Assembly: GCA_024529925.1 (NCBI GenBank)
Contig: JAFEUB010001051.1
Span: forward strand, 862,501 to 926,500
Direction: 5' to 3'
DNA length: 64,000 nt
Origin: Ophthalmolycus amberensis
Taxonomy: Eukaryota; Chordata; Actinopteri; Perciformes; Zoarcidae
Shown: piece by piece, positions 10,874 to 24,900 of the stretch
Numbering within the stretch: position 1 is the first letter of the stretch
Layout of the letters: each line of letters starts with the position of its first letter
Position numbers and translations under genes: made by a program
The notes under the pieces: model-generated
Databases searched by the model: none
Told to the model about the DNA's origin: nothing
The model's input: the letters and a program-made list of their open reading frames with translations, nothing else

Positions 10874-13800
10874 CAACGATGCAGTGCAATAAAACAACCA
10901 TGATGTTGATGAAGTTTCTGCTCCATTTTCCTCAATGAATAATACATGAAACAAACAAACGTCATATTACCATCACGTTGTCCGCATCCTTTTCATTCCT
11001 TTGAGCTATGACTCGCGAATTTTATTGACGTCATCGCTGGTGTAATAGCATCCGACTGGAGAACTAACACTAACATTCATATGACAGTAGTGGATGGAAA
11101 TGTGCAGTTTCTTTTGCTGATTTTAAGAACATTTGTTTGAAAATGAGTGTTAAATGTGACGTTGAATGGAAACCTGGCAAGACATGTGCACTTGTGATGA
11201 CAAAAGTTTCTGAATACATTTACAGGAATGTACGAGCTGGATGAAAATCTGCAATGACAGATGAACAGTTATTTTTTCAAGAATTTCATTTTTTAAGGTT
11301 CTTTTTTTTGTCTTTATATGACAGGTCAGACTATAAAGACACCAGCCAGCTGAGCCACCAGGAAGCCAAATCACTATTTAAAATGCATTAAAGGTGATTG
11401 CAGTGTGAGGAAAAGTAATGCAATATTCAGAAACTCTAATTCAGCTGTAACGGCCAAATTTACTCACTGACGAGATGAAAGGTGTCAGCTCTGTTTACAC
11501 AACTGTGCACTCCGGCGCGAACTTCTGTGGCAGCAGCCGAAAGACGTGGCTGCAATATTCTTCTTCTTCTAAAACAAAAAAGGCACTGAAGGGCAGAAAT
11601 CCCAGACACACTGGGACACGTATCACTGCTCTCAATCTTTGCACGTACGAGTTTAGTTGGATTTTCTTTAATATAAAATGTAGCAGTTATCAAGAATAAT
11701 GTCAATTCATACAACAGCATTTCATTTACAGCAGGAAATTCAAAATATTTTCTGGAGACTGTACAAATCTGATTCTGATCGATAAAGTAGATGACAGAGG
11801 GGTGAAATATGAACAAGTGAACGAGTGAAATAATATATATAGAGGGGATTTAATGAGACACTAAAATGAATAAAAGACTCGGGGCGTTAAAGTCCCTTTA
11901 AAATGTGTCATTACTGAACACTCATATTACCCTTTTTTTTTAAATGGACATAAATCAAATATATAAATATTACAGTGGGTGGAAAAGGTAGAATCAATGA
12001 ACATAAAGAAATTTGGGCAGTAACCTGAGCTGGACATAAAGCTAGTGTATGAGAGGGAATTCATTCATACAGTATAAAACCAAATGGTCAAAATACATCG
12101 TTTGGGGAACAGTTTGACTTGTGAAAATATGCTTATTGTTGTTTTTTGCCACGGGTTAATAATCGATACCACTCTCATGGCTGTACTCTATGCATGGAGC
12201 CAGAGGCAGAAGATAATTAGCTTAGCTTAGCATAAACAAAACGCATGGGGAGACAACCACTCTGACTCTCGCCACAGTTTAAAAAATATATGTGTAGCAG
12301 CTCCTTTAAAGCCTACAAATGAATAAATAGATTGTTCACGGAGTGAAAACACAAGTTCATAAAACCACGACTTTAGAGCTGCTGCATATTTCCGATCTTT
12401 GGACGGAGCCAGGCTAGCAGTTGACCCCTGTTTCCAGTCTTTATGCTAAGCTAAACTAGGCTAAGCTAATCGCCTCTTGGCTCAAGGTTCATCAATAATA
12501 TATATGCATGAAAGTGGTGTCGACCTTCTCGTCTCACTATAAGTAAGGCGGAAAACTATTCCTTCAAAGTGTCAAATATTGCTCTTCATCATTCATCAGC
12601 AAAGAAAGGAGAAGCTACCAGGGCTGTACCATTGTTAGTGACAGTAATAATAATAATAATAATACAGCCAGGATTAATAACTGGCTGCTGTGAAAATCAG
12701 TTAGAAGTCAAAAAAATAAAAAAAATAAAAAAAGATGTCAGTCAGACCGGGAATAGGACTCAAATTAGCAATAAACTTCTAATACTCATAAAGTCCAGGG
12801 CAGCTACTTAGCATTTCTCTGAGTTAGAACCCTGGACGTGTGCTGCAGACCTTCTATTAGCAGCCTCGCTGCAGCCATGTGAATAAAAATAAAGACTCCA
12901 CCCTAATAAAACACAATTGTGAACATTTTCTTCAAGCAGACAGCCAAAAAGTGTCCAGATCTGAGACATTAAATGGCAAAGCTGTTATGTTGGGCACCTT
13001 CGGTTGAAGGGCTTTTTTCATAATGCTCCTAAATGGAATATATAACACCTAAATAAAAATGGCTCTCTGTGTGCTTTGTAGGGGGAAAACGAGTCTTGAC
13101 TGAAAGACGCCTCGGGTGCGAGGAGCTGTCAGATCGGTGGCTACAGTTGAGATCAGGAGTCAGGATACGTGTATAAAAGGTGGATATTGGAAAATATATT
13201 AATTTCTCTCAAATAAAATTACACTTACTGCCCTTTCTCGGGACTGTACCGCACGGTGCTTTGTTTGGAGTAACAGTCATGGAAGTATTATTGAAGCACA
13301 GAAATAGAGTAAGACAGAAGGCAAATATGTTTTCCTCTCACCCCTTAAGTGTTTTTTTACAGACATGCATGTACGTTGTCCAACAAGAAAGAAATATGTC
13401 AATCCCTTTGGTTTCTAATGGCCTAATGTTATAAACACACTAAAGACGGAGTCCTGGTTGGCGCGGTTGCTGATGTGCTGGCAGGACTCGCTGGTGAGGC
13501 AATGGTCCAGGCTCGTTCCACGTTCTGGTTTTGGACCGAGGAGCTCCGACCCCGTTGCCATGGCTGTGCGGCCCAGACTGAGACCCAGATTGATGTCCGA
13601 GGGCCGCGTTCTGGACGGACGCCCCTCAGCCTCGGCCCCTGTTGGATCTGCTCGGACTTGGAGGTCCGCATCCAGACTACGACAGAGGTCTAAATCCAGC
13701 CCGATCTCACGCAAAAGCTTCTTCTTCCTTTTTTTTTTGCTCCGTGCAGCTCAGGTGTGGCGACGCAGCAGTTTTGTTCCCGTTCCCCCCCCCCCCTCCC

Positions 13801-13884
13801 TAGCAGACATAGAAAGATTTTTAAAAAACCTGCATATTTTGGCCAAAGCCCTTCCCTTTTCTCCTCGTACAGTCCGTGTGGATC
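10874..13884. other. mpp7 3' flank and probable 3' UTR; includes a foldback repeat
   Basis: Downstream of the mpp7 stop. An AATAAA on the mpp7 strand lies at 11021-11026, and ATTAAA words lie near 11668 and 11850, but I cannot pick the real poly-A site. 13786-13796 is a poly-C tract. Open frames at 13415-13904 look like GC-biased UTR, not a gene. Confidence 0.4.
12200..12475. repeat. foldback/MITE-like element with AGCTTAGC arms
   Basis: The left arm at 12215-12236 (TTAGCTTAGCTTAGCATAAA) is the inverted complement of 12439-12470 (TTTATGCTAAGCTAA...). The sequence between (GACGGAGCCAGGCTAGCAG and similar) is a type I recognise as frequent in percomorph genomes. No coding capacity. Confidence 0.6.
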
Positions 13885-14065
13885 TCAGGAGTGAGTCCAG
13901 CTGACCGGAACCCAGTGGGTCTCCGTCTCCACTTTCTTCAGCGCCAACCGGAGCTCGCCGAAGGCCTGCCGAGAGGTCATCGTTCACTATGACCTTCTCG
14001 AACAGGTGGCCGTGTTGGGCCTCCAGCGTCTGGGCGGCGGTCACCATCTCCTGGAAGTCCTCCTC
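13885..14065 (-). CDS. mpp7: mpp7 last coding exon, carries a +1 frameshift
   Basis: Acceptor CTGCAG at 14066-14071. The frame reads EEDFQEMVTAAQTLEAQHGH and LFEKVIVNDDLSA, then one extra base (about 13966-13970) throws it out of frame. In the next frame the sequence resumes the family C terminus AFGELRLALKKVETETHWVP and VSWTHS, with TGA at 13885-13887. The exon is 181 nt where 180 would be in frame. As written, the protein would instead run on for about 70 unrelated residues to about 13751. This could be an assembly indel in GGCAGGCC or a real mutation. The conserved reading in the second frame shows that the exon itself is correct. Confidence 0.9.
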
Positions 14066-17000
14066 CTGCAGCGTGCGTGAGAACAGAGAGACAGAAGACA
14101 GAAGGTGAGAGACACAAAATGCACGAGATGGCGGCAAAACCGAATGGGGGGGGCGGGGGGAGGAACCGAGGGTAGCCTCGGTAAACAGGAGGGGAGATAA
14201 ATTCACATACTGTGAACACAAAATAGATGGCCTTGAACACGCAAATAAACACAAAGTGGCCCGTGTGAAGCCCTTTATAACCTCCCGGAGACACGGTACC
14301 CACACATGAACCCGACCACGCACTAAAAGCTCCCCGTGCAGCAACCCGACCTCAAGGAATGTTTATCATTTCCTCACACGGTAGTCCAATTCACAAAGAA
14401 AATACAAAAAAAAAAAAGAAAGTTCTCAAAATAAGCAGGGGACAAAAACATAACCGGCATTTCCAAAAGACAGACATGTAAAACATACACTATAGCCGGT
14501 CTGGATTTTATATGCGGGTTGGGGAAATCCACCGTCAGGACTAGGAGGGATCGGACCGCCTGAACCCGGCCGAACATTTCTCGAAGGTCAGAAGTGTGTG
14601 TGCGAAATAGATCTCAAAATGGGCACGAATATGTATATGTGATCTACAAAGGAAAAATAAGATTCAAAAATGTGATGATGAAAATGATTTGTGCGCAGTT
14701 TTCTTTCATAATATCACAACATTTGAACACACGTTCACAGATCCGATCGTGGTCGACCTTCCAAAAGCTTCCTGTGTGGACAGAAGATGACTCTAGACTC
14801 CATTTGATAGAATCAAAACGCGATTCAACTCATGACTTTGTTTGAAAGTTCAGCGTTTACAACTTGCAAGCATCACGTACAAAGGCACACCTCATCAGCT
14901 CGTGTTTAGATGTTCTGAACTAAGAAATACAATAAAGTGAATACACATCTTGGGACTCCATCCAGTGTAGGACTCCACTGACACTTTGCATTACACACAA
15001 ACTTACTCAACTTTCATATCGACGTTAAGTCATGAATTCACTTATATTAGGCGGGGCGTTGTAATATAGACTTGATGATTTAAAGGGGATGTCTATGCTT
15101 ATTTTCTGGTTCGTAATTGTTCTCAGTTTTTTTTTACTTGGACATGTTTACACGCTTCGGTGTTAAAAACAACTCATTTTTCTCACACGGTCCGTCTGAA
15201 TGCACCTGTATTCGCCCTCCGTCTGAAACGCTCCGTTTTGGCGCCTGTCTCTTTAAGACCACGTGCTGAAAAAAGCCCGGTCGCCTCTGATTGGCTTGCG
15301 AGAGAAATATGGCGCGCCTTTTGCAAAGGTAGTTCTTATTCTAATGAGCCTTCAATACTAACATGCCAGTTTTCAGAATTGTGTGCAAAGTTACATTTTT
15401 TGTGTGTATTTAATGGAGGAAAACTAATACAGTATTTTTTGGGGGAATGTCTCGTCCAGTTCATAATACTGCAATTATAAAAATATTGCAACGCTTTCGT
15501 TAGTGGCTCATTGTGTTACCTTGACTTAACAGACTTTTATACAAATGAAAATCTTTGAGATTGCCACTTCAAATTAAGTAATGGTTTACTAATTCAGTGG
15601 GTGAATGAATGAGCTAGTTCACGACATATTGCTGGGCTAGGGTTCGCTTGGTTAAGCACACATCCATTTAAAAAGGTGCCTCGTCAGCACAACACGAGAG
15701 AGCTGCATGAAATCCCTGCATGCTGCTGCACTGAGGTTTAAATAGGCTAATTGGTTTCATCTGCGTCGGGGGCCGGGATGGAGGTGTGTGAGGGATGACC
15801 TCATCACTCACGCACACACATAATGTACACACAGGGTCCAGATAGTGTTGCTGATATTTCTTCTTGCTGCTAATCTGCTGTGTTTCTTCAGTATTACACG
15901 ATGACATCATTGTATAGAGCTTCATAAATAACTATAATTGATGGTTGCATTGTGGTTGAACACCATTTGTATCTCCCCGGCCGCTTGTTTAAAATCCCTC
16001 CTTATTCTAACCTACTGTATATCCTATTATCTGTTTCCTGTTATTTTCTGTTGTAGCTTTCCTCACAGGGGTCATTCAACTTTCATCTAACTTAATGTCA
16101 TCTGAGACAACATGTCATGCTGATCGATGTCGGACTCAGTGTGAGAGATAAGCGTTCCCCTCGCGTCCTCTTACCGTGAAAGCCCTGGCGGATCCCTTGT
16201 CGTCCTTGCCCGATATGATTTTGGCGTTCTGTCTGGTCTCCCTCAGTCTCTCGAGCGCTGGAGGCTTCACCAGCACGACAAAGGGCTTAAACTCCGCCGT
16301 CCGCAGGAGCTTTAAGGTCTGGAAATAAATATGAATTATGACATCGGGTTGCTGTGTGTGGAAGGGTGAAGAGGAGACACTATAGGTGAATAGGGTCAAC
16401 AATGTATAACAAATATATATATATATTACTTGGGCTACATTAAGATGATAAATACTTTACTTTAATATTTTTGAAAATGTATGTTTAAATATACTGTTTC
16501 GGCATCATCTCATCAGACAGAACAGAAATCTGAACAAGCCAGGTTTCATTTGGTCGACATATTAAGTCTTTTTTGGTTTTTACTGAGGGAATGTTGGATA
16601 TCTCTTTGTATCACTCCGTAAATCAGAAAACACTGTCAACAGCCATGTCACCATGTTTTTAGGAACAGAATGTTGTATAAATCAGGCTGTGAATGATATA
16701 TGAACAAAGCCCTCCGTAAAAACCTTCAGAACATAGAGAGGGATGAAACTGGGATGTTTGGTGGATGTAAGTGGATTTCTGGAGTCAGAACCCCCCCCCC
16801 CCCCCCTTTTGTTTTTACAGGTGAATAGAGGAATTTAACTATTAACCAATATAAATAACCATACAACTTCCCCAAGTTGATTACTGACAATAACAATTAT
16901 TTTTTGCATCACAAGTTTTCTGAAATGATATGTTTAAAAATGCAAATGAGGCAACGCTAACGCAAATAGACAAAAGCTGTAAAATAAACCCCTACATGTG

Positions 17001-20000
17001 TGTTTTTCATTCCACTAGTCTGAAAGAAGACATCTCACGGGAGAAAAAATGCCCAAAAAGTCAAAGTTGACCAGTGCATGAAAAACGTTTGTGCCCGAGG
17101 TGCGTCTCCTTAAAAGCCAACCAGTGGTTGAATGGTTTGTGAAACTAAGGGCAGGCCTCTGCCACATGGACTTGTGTAGTACATGTGGTTCTTTTGGAAG
17201 ATACTGGAGGACACATTTCTGCCCACATCTGCCTTCTTGCCACTTATTTCTGGTGACAATTGCACGACACGGCACCACCCATCTGCTTCTCAAGAGGTGG
17301 GAGAGAGGCCAGAGCTGGTTAGCGGTGGCGTCAGGCGAGCTTCGGGCTCTTCCCTGGCAATCTGGGCGTCCCGCCGTGCTCACGGGCGGTGGGTCTGAAA
17401 CCCGCCACTGATAGCAGGACGGATAAAAAGCCAAAGGAGGGGCAGGAGAGGAACCACTGGGAGGCGTTTACCTCCAGCTGAGTCAGCACGGGAGCAATAA
17501 CATGCTCCGACACAGCCAGTGATCCGATCCATGAGCTGTGTTGTAGCAGGGGGGGGGGGGGGGGGTTTACACAACACCACAATTGTATGCCAAATGCAGT
17601 AAAAAAAAGCACCTAAATAAATGCACAAACACCCACATGAGCTTCCACAGGCTCTTTCTCTCAGACGTCTCAGGCTAATCTATATAATGGTGCGTTAGTG
17701 CCCGTCATTATCCGCTCAGCGAAAACAAACAGGGAGGAGCTGGCGGGGCAGAGGACGGGGGCGATACGGTGGGTTTCGCCGGGCTAAGCGACAAGCCGGG
17801 GCCATTTTTTCATGGGGTTTGATCGCCACTACACCCAAGACACATAAGCCAAAGAGGAAATCTTCAAATAGAGGAAATTAGAGGTAATCGCTCCGGGTAC
17901 AAAAACCCGAAATAAAACACTTTGGTAACCCAGTAAGCAGCCAAGGCCTCAGGAAAGCCAGGGACGAAAGAGATCTGCTTCTGAGGTATCACAAGGCTAC
18001 AAGAAAAAACAGAGAAGTGAGGAACAACTGTTGGCGAGATGGAGAGGACGAGGTCTGTGTCACTCACAGGAGGCTGGACATCCAACAGGCACACTTTGTT
18101 CTTGGAGAGGACGGAGCGTACGGAGTCTAGACTCGTGCCGTAGTAGTTCCCTTTGTACTCGCCGTACTCGATGAACCTGAGAGGTGAGACGGAAAGAGAT
18201 GGAAAGAGAGAGAAGAGGTGAGAGGATTGTTAAGTAAGAAAACACCATTTTTTTGAGCAGGGCTTAGTTATCTAATGCAGCAGGTTCCCAAACTTTTTAG
18301 GCCACGCACCCCCTTCTACATCCCGACCGGGTTCACGCACCCCCAATCCCCCACACCTTAAACAAAAAGAAGCAACAGAGTCTATTTATAGCCTCATAGA
18401 AATCGGACCAATGAGAGAACAGTTTGCTCGCGCGTGGCGTTTGTTTACAATATTTAGTCCGCTGTTAAATGTTGCAGTGTGAACACAAACCGAACAAAGG
18501 GGCAACATTAATATTGGATCATATTAATCCCTGAATCAGAACAAAGCAAACGAACTGAAGGTGTGAAAACGCCCTGAAACACTGCAACAAAGTTTCAATA
18601 ACTTTCAGTTACACAAGTCGTCACTTTTAAAGAGCAATAAGGATGGCGAGCACACACGCACAGACTCAGAGGCAGATTGCATCACATTTAATTTACAATT
18701 AACCTATACATAGAATGAGACTGCAGTTGTTTTTGGCTGTATTGTAACTCCTCCAATTTCGATATATAAAATGTAAGGGGCTTTTGATTTGCACTGGCAT
18801 GCTTGGTGTTCAGGTGGCGACGTAAATAAGAGGGTTTCAGACAGCTGTTAGCCAGAACCTCACTGCACACAGTTACTCACTGACACAGATCATTTTCATC
18901 ATATTTCCTCTTTTTCCCAGTCTGATGCTCTCTCTCGTTTCCTCTTTTTGACCTTGACTCCGCGATGGGCCTATGTGCTCCCGATTTGTCTGTGCTATCC
19001 CTTCCTCCTTCCTCCGTCTCATCTTCCTCTGACTCCCGTTCGATTTCTTCTCCCGGTCTCTCCCCAACGCACCTCTCCGTTCCTCTCGCCTCCGATTTCT
19101 CTCTCTCTCTCTGTCCCGCTCATCTTTTATGACTGATAGCTTCAGATGTCCCACCTGACAGTTTCCCCGATTTTCAGCCAGTTTAGCATATTTGCATGAA
19201 TGTTGCTGAATGAATGAAGTTAGCTGTTAGCTGAGGTTAGCTGCACAAGCTAGGCTAGCTAGTGTACGTAAAAGACAGTCTGGCGGCAGGAGCTGAAGTG
19301 CATTTATTTTTTAAATTGTACGTTTTTAATTGAAATCTTACAAGGGGAATTTTTATAATTCATGTAACCGAGCGTCTTGGGTTCGTGTTTAAGGGCACTT
19401 ATCATACAGTAATAACTGGAGTCGGGAGATTAGACATCTTGTATCAGCCCACGGCTACTCTCTTTATTATTGTTTTCTCCTTTGGCCAGAGGCGGGGGTT
19501 GCGCCTTCGCTATGGCAACCCTCAAGGGACGTATCATCGTCAACACCAGAACGACAAACATGAGACAGTCTGTTACATTCATGTTTTTATTTTGTGAAAA
19601 TTATATTTAATATTAATTATTACACCATTAGACCACCATTACATTTTCCCTCTCGCGCACCCCCTTGAGCACAGGTGTCAAACTCAAGGCCCGCGGGTCG
19701 AATCCGGCCCACCACGTCATTTTATGTGGCCCGCGAATCCGCCAGCAAAAAAAAACTAAAAACAAAATATATTCTTTTTTTTTTTTTTTTTGGAAAAATT
19801 ATTAAAAGTTAAGACTTGAAAATAAAAGTATCCCCATGGTCGAAGTTATGAGATAGAAAGTTGAAATTATGAGATAGCATGTTGTCTGTGTACCGACATT
19901 AAAACTATCACAACAGGTGGACAAGAGAGGCAACAGCCCGAAAAGCGGTTTTCCAACGATTGAAAAAGATGGACAAATAATCCCAAAATGTCCACGAAGA

Positions 20001-21964
20001 CAAAAATTGATGCAGAGGGAAGAAAATATAATGAAAGATGGGAAAGAGAATACATGTTTGTTCTTCAAGGAGAAAACGGGTCTGTCTTCTGTGTTATGAG
20101 GACAGTGTCGGTGATGAAGGAATACAATTCACGTCGGCATTTTGACACCAAACACGGAGCTAAATTTAGCCTCCAAGAAAAACATCAAATTGTCCAAGAA
20201 TTAAAAGGCAGACTGCAATCACAGCAGAATATATTTACAAAAGTTACAGCCCAGTGCATGCTGAAGGTATGTGAGCAGTGCTCCGACCAGATACAGACTT
20301 TTACAAATGTCAGTTTGTGAAGAAACACCATCGCAGACCGAGTTCATGAACTAGCAGCAATCTAACAACACAGCTAGCTAAGAGACGAGCCGGTACTTGT
20401 ATTTTTAATTAACTGTTGATGAAAGCACAGACAACACGGATACAGCGCATCTATCCATGTTCATCAGACCTGACTCTCAGTGAGGAGCTCTTGGATGTAG
20501 CTGCCATGCACAGGACGACGACAGGGAGGAACATTAGTGATGCAGAGAGGTGACACAAATAGCTTTGAACAAAGTTAATGTAATAACTTGTGTTTGATAT
20601 TTGTCTTTGATATTTTCTTTAATGATTTGATCTTTGATAGAGTAATGTGGGTTTCTTAACCCTAAATTAAAATGATTATGTTATAATAACAAATGTGTTT
20701 AAATATCATTTTTCAATCATATAACTGCATGTACAATATTTTTACACTTATATAAACAATAATAAAATGCAGAGAGAGTTATTTAACAATATGTTCGGAG
20801 AAGTTAGTTATACAGTCTTACAGTTACAACCGGCCCTTTGAGGGCGACCGTGATGCTGATGTGGCCCAGAGTGAAAATGAGTTTGACACCCCTGCCCTAG
20901 AGGCAGCTCGCGCACCCCTGGGGGTGCACCACACTTTGGGAATCCCTGATCTAATGCAACACTAAAGTCCCTTCAGAGAGTGACATTACAATCTTTTCCC
21001 AATCTGGTCGACTGTGTCAGCAAAACTCCTGAGATATTTGATGTGTAAAAATCCACAGAGACAGAAGGATTACCCTCTCGACCGCTGACAGATCTGAAGA
21101 TAGCATCCTCCAGCAGAACTTAAAAACAGATCATAAACGGCAAAACCTTCCCTCCTTTTAATCCACCAGGATTTTAACCCCGCCAAGCAAAACACGTCTC
21201 CACCAGATAAGTCTTCCCCTTTTGACACCAATCAGCTGTCGCGAGGACAAAAACTGGTCTATTTCTTTTAGCAGAAAACAAGGAGGGAAAACAGGCAGCG
21301 AGGTGAGTAACAAGGTGGAAAGAATTTGAAGCTAATAGTGTGGCATGCATGCAGTCTGCTCATGACTGAGCGCCGGGCAGAGTGACCGATGCCATGTAAT
21401 AATAATCCATTGTCTGAAATAGATGGAGTCATATTATTTATTATTTATTATTATTTATTTATTGAAGACACTGGAAACAACTTCATGGCCCACCACGATA
21501 AAGGCGCTGTAACTGAAAATGTTTTTTACCGCAAAAAAGTCTTGCTTTCTTTTTGTTGTCGGGGAGGTTTTATGTTTTCAAATTGGTAGATATTCCCATA
21601 CCGTATGTAGTCCATGTCTACTGTATGAAGTTAGAATCTATCCAAAGGTTGACCAGTTTGTTGGCTCAGCCTTTAGTTTTCTCCTTTACTTATACTGGGC
21701 ACAGTCGTGCTTACTTGTTATTGTGGATATCCGTCTCAAAGAGATGTTTGGAGATGAAGTGGTACTCAACGCCGTCACTCTCCTGGTTCTTCTTGGCCCG
21801 ACTGGTGTCTGAGGGAGAGAGCAAGAGAGAGAGAGAGAGCGAGAGCGAGAGCGAGAGCGAGAGCGAGAGCGAGAGAGATTACCTCCTATGATCTACAACC
21901 ATGCTCCGGTAAAAGGCTTAAGCTTTATGGATACAATGTATAAAACACACATTCACACATAAGA

Positions 21965-21999
<35 letters not shown>

Positions 22000-24900
22000 G
22001 AACGGTTGGGAGAGAGTGCTGGATTTGACCAGTGACACACATGCACAAACAGGGCTTGATCCAACCTGAGTGGAGAGAACTTACGTGGGATGGTCACACT
22101 GAAGTGCTCGGGGTCTGAGATCAACAGTTTCCTCTTGAGCTCATTCAGGCCGACGCCTGAGGGTCCTGCACAAACACAGACACATCGGTAATGTGACGGA
22201 TGTCCCACAATCCATCACTATCTTCTCTCACAGAGAATGTGGTGCAATAACTGGATCCTACATTTCCCATAATGCAACTCTCCCATCTGCGTATCAAGAC
22301 CCTCGCTGCCTCGCACACAACCACATCTTTTAAACTGTAAGACCCCGGGCTTTCTTTTAGCACTATGTAGTCTCAAGCCCCAGTCTATACGGTTACCCCG
22401 ATGACATCATCAGTTGGACATTTTCAATCAGTGGGGTGTCCCTTTAAATAAAAGTAAACACATTACAACAGTACACCTGCTCCTGATCCACCACGATATA
22501 TTACGAGTATAATTATTACTATGAGAGCTGTAGTTACATATCTGGCACGATGTTATTTCATATTGCACTATATTTACTTATTATACTTCTATATACTATG
22601 TGTATAGTTCTTATTTTTTTACAACTTTATTTTTAAGATAATGTCCTAATTTTCTTTCAATCATTTATTCTTTTATTCAAATAGTTCTCTTATCTGTTTT
22701 CCTACCTATGCTGCTGCGATGTGTATTTTCACTCTGGGATTAATAAACAGATTATGCTGACTCTACCTTTTAGACCAGAGTCCCTTTTATTTTTTTCTAA
22801 GAAAGTATTCTTTTAGGTTTTGTGTTATGTAATATTAAATCAATTTACCACAGAGTAAATTGAACTCCATATTCTATTAAAACACAATCAGCCCAGTAAA
22901 AGCCTTTGGAGCAAAGAGAATTGATTTGATGTGAAAAAGCAAGTTACTACAGTTACAGGTTCATTTTTAATAAGGTTGTCTCTACACTACACCTCCATCA
23001 TAGGTACACAGTAGAGGAAGAAAAGCTTTTTTCCAGTATTGTTGCAAGACTTTCCATCACATGCCCAGTGGGGAAACTGAGGCAATGAGTTAGAAAGAGG
23101 GAAGGCGGGAGAGGTTATTGGAGTATTGACGATTGATTCATCTGTGGAACTTTGATATTAAGGAACACAAAAAAAAAGTTCTGGGCAGGCACTACAATCG
23201 CGTCAAAACCCCATTGGAAATTCGTTTCTCCGGGCAAATGTGTTTAGCAGGCCGCTCCTCTAAAACAAACGGACAATGAGGTCAGGGCCCCCGCGACGCG
23301 GAGGTCAGGGCCCCCGCGACGCGGAGGTCAGGGCCCCCGCGACGCAGAGGTCAGGGCCCCCGCGACGCGGAGAGGAGCCAATGGGGGCTGCTTCGGGCTA
23401 CCCTCGGTGCGACTAATGGGCCCCCACTTCTGCGCGCTCGCAAAACAATTTTCACCTTGTGCGTCGCTGACTTGCTCGCCACTTGTGATATCAATGATGC
23501 ATGGCAGCAGGCCTTCATCAGAATACCTTCAATGGCGATTGAAGCTTATTCCAGCTGTGCCACCGCCTGCCAAGGGGGCCCACCACCGGGTCTTTTACAA
23601 GCAGAAGCTGTGCCCTGTGGTCCCGTTCCACCGTCTGACCTTAAACACGCCACCTCTTTGTGCATTGTTTGTCTTTTACAATGCCCCAACACAACAGCAA
23701 CATTATAAATCTGAACGCCACAATAAAAAAAATAACAAATTTTCTGGGCGAAGCTGCCGTATTCTTGTTGTGTTTGTGTGTTTCCCTCCTTGTTTGTCTC
23801 TCTCGCTGGCCCTCTTGCGGTACTCCTGGCCTTGCACGTTGCCGTGCCGGTAAAAGTGTCAGATTTCATTACCGTGCTCATTAGAGAAGTTGCTTTTAAT
23901 ATCGCGAGCATGATAACTTCCAGGCCACGCGCGAGCACATCGCATGCAGTGTGCGCGGAGAGGCCGAGGCCAGGCCAGGCCCTTGCTCTGTCTGGAGGGC
24001 GAGGCCAGGCCACCTGGGGCTGTGAAACACTGAGCCACAGTCGTTAGTGTGATCTGCATGCTGGGAGGTGAGGAGCTTTATTAAAATCTACGGTGCCAAG
24101 TTTAACAGCCCCCCCCCCCCCAAACGCAGTGAGGTAAGCAGTGACATCATAGCTTTTTTATTATAGTCCAGTCCTCTACTCACCCACTAGGACCACCAGC
24201 CTGTGCTTGTCTCCGCTTGGCCTGCGGTGCGGGGTGACCTCCTCGTACGTGGGCACGTCAGCCATGTCGTACATATCGCTCTTCTTGCACTCGTACATGG
24301 ACTTGTTGGTCTTCTTGTCTCTTCTGCTCAGACGGAAGCTCCTCCTGAACCCAGCTGGAGGTGAGGATGAAAAAGAGAGAGGAGGGGAGAGGAGACAGAA
24401 AGAGACGCGTTAATCTAAAATATACCAAAAAAAACAACCAAAAACGTTTGTGTGATTCATGGTCGTTTCAGCATCTTGGCAAACGCCTCCACAGCTCGAC
24501 GTCCAATACCTCACACTGTATTGTGCAGCTCGGTTTTTCAGACAGCTATCTTTGCTGTATTTGAAAGAAGAACAGCGTGACACTCGGCCAAAACAGTTTC
24601 CCTGGATATCACATTCGAAACCCCTTATTCACATTCTCCTCTGGTGACATGCAGAGGATTTGAATTTCCTTCTTTTTCTGCATCCACATTTCTCGTGGAG
24701 ACTGTGGTGATGTTTAAAGACTTTCAACGTTTGTGAGACACGACATATATAAAATGATTATATTACCTTTTTAATCAAGGTAGTGATGACTCATCCTTTT
24801 TTTCCCCACACATCTTGAATCCTGTAGGTCTCTCAAACCACATTTCTACTGAGAGTTAATCGTGTGATACGGAAGAAAGGAAAGATGTTCTTGTCATGTA

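Noticed and set aside
13415..13904. Overlapping open frames on both strands just beyond the mpp7 stop
   Set aside because: They lie in the probable 3' UTR, are GC-biased, overlap each other on both strands and match no family.
13940..13990. Hidden intron explaining the last-exon frameshift
   Set aside because: GGCAG|GCC looks like an acceptor, but no GT donor lies close enough upstream, and the family sequence is continuous across the site with just one surplus base.
17015..17434. Pair of 100-140-codon frames on opposite strands
   Set aside because: Mutual shadows without any recognised motif.
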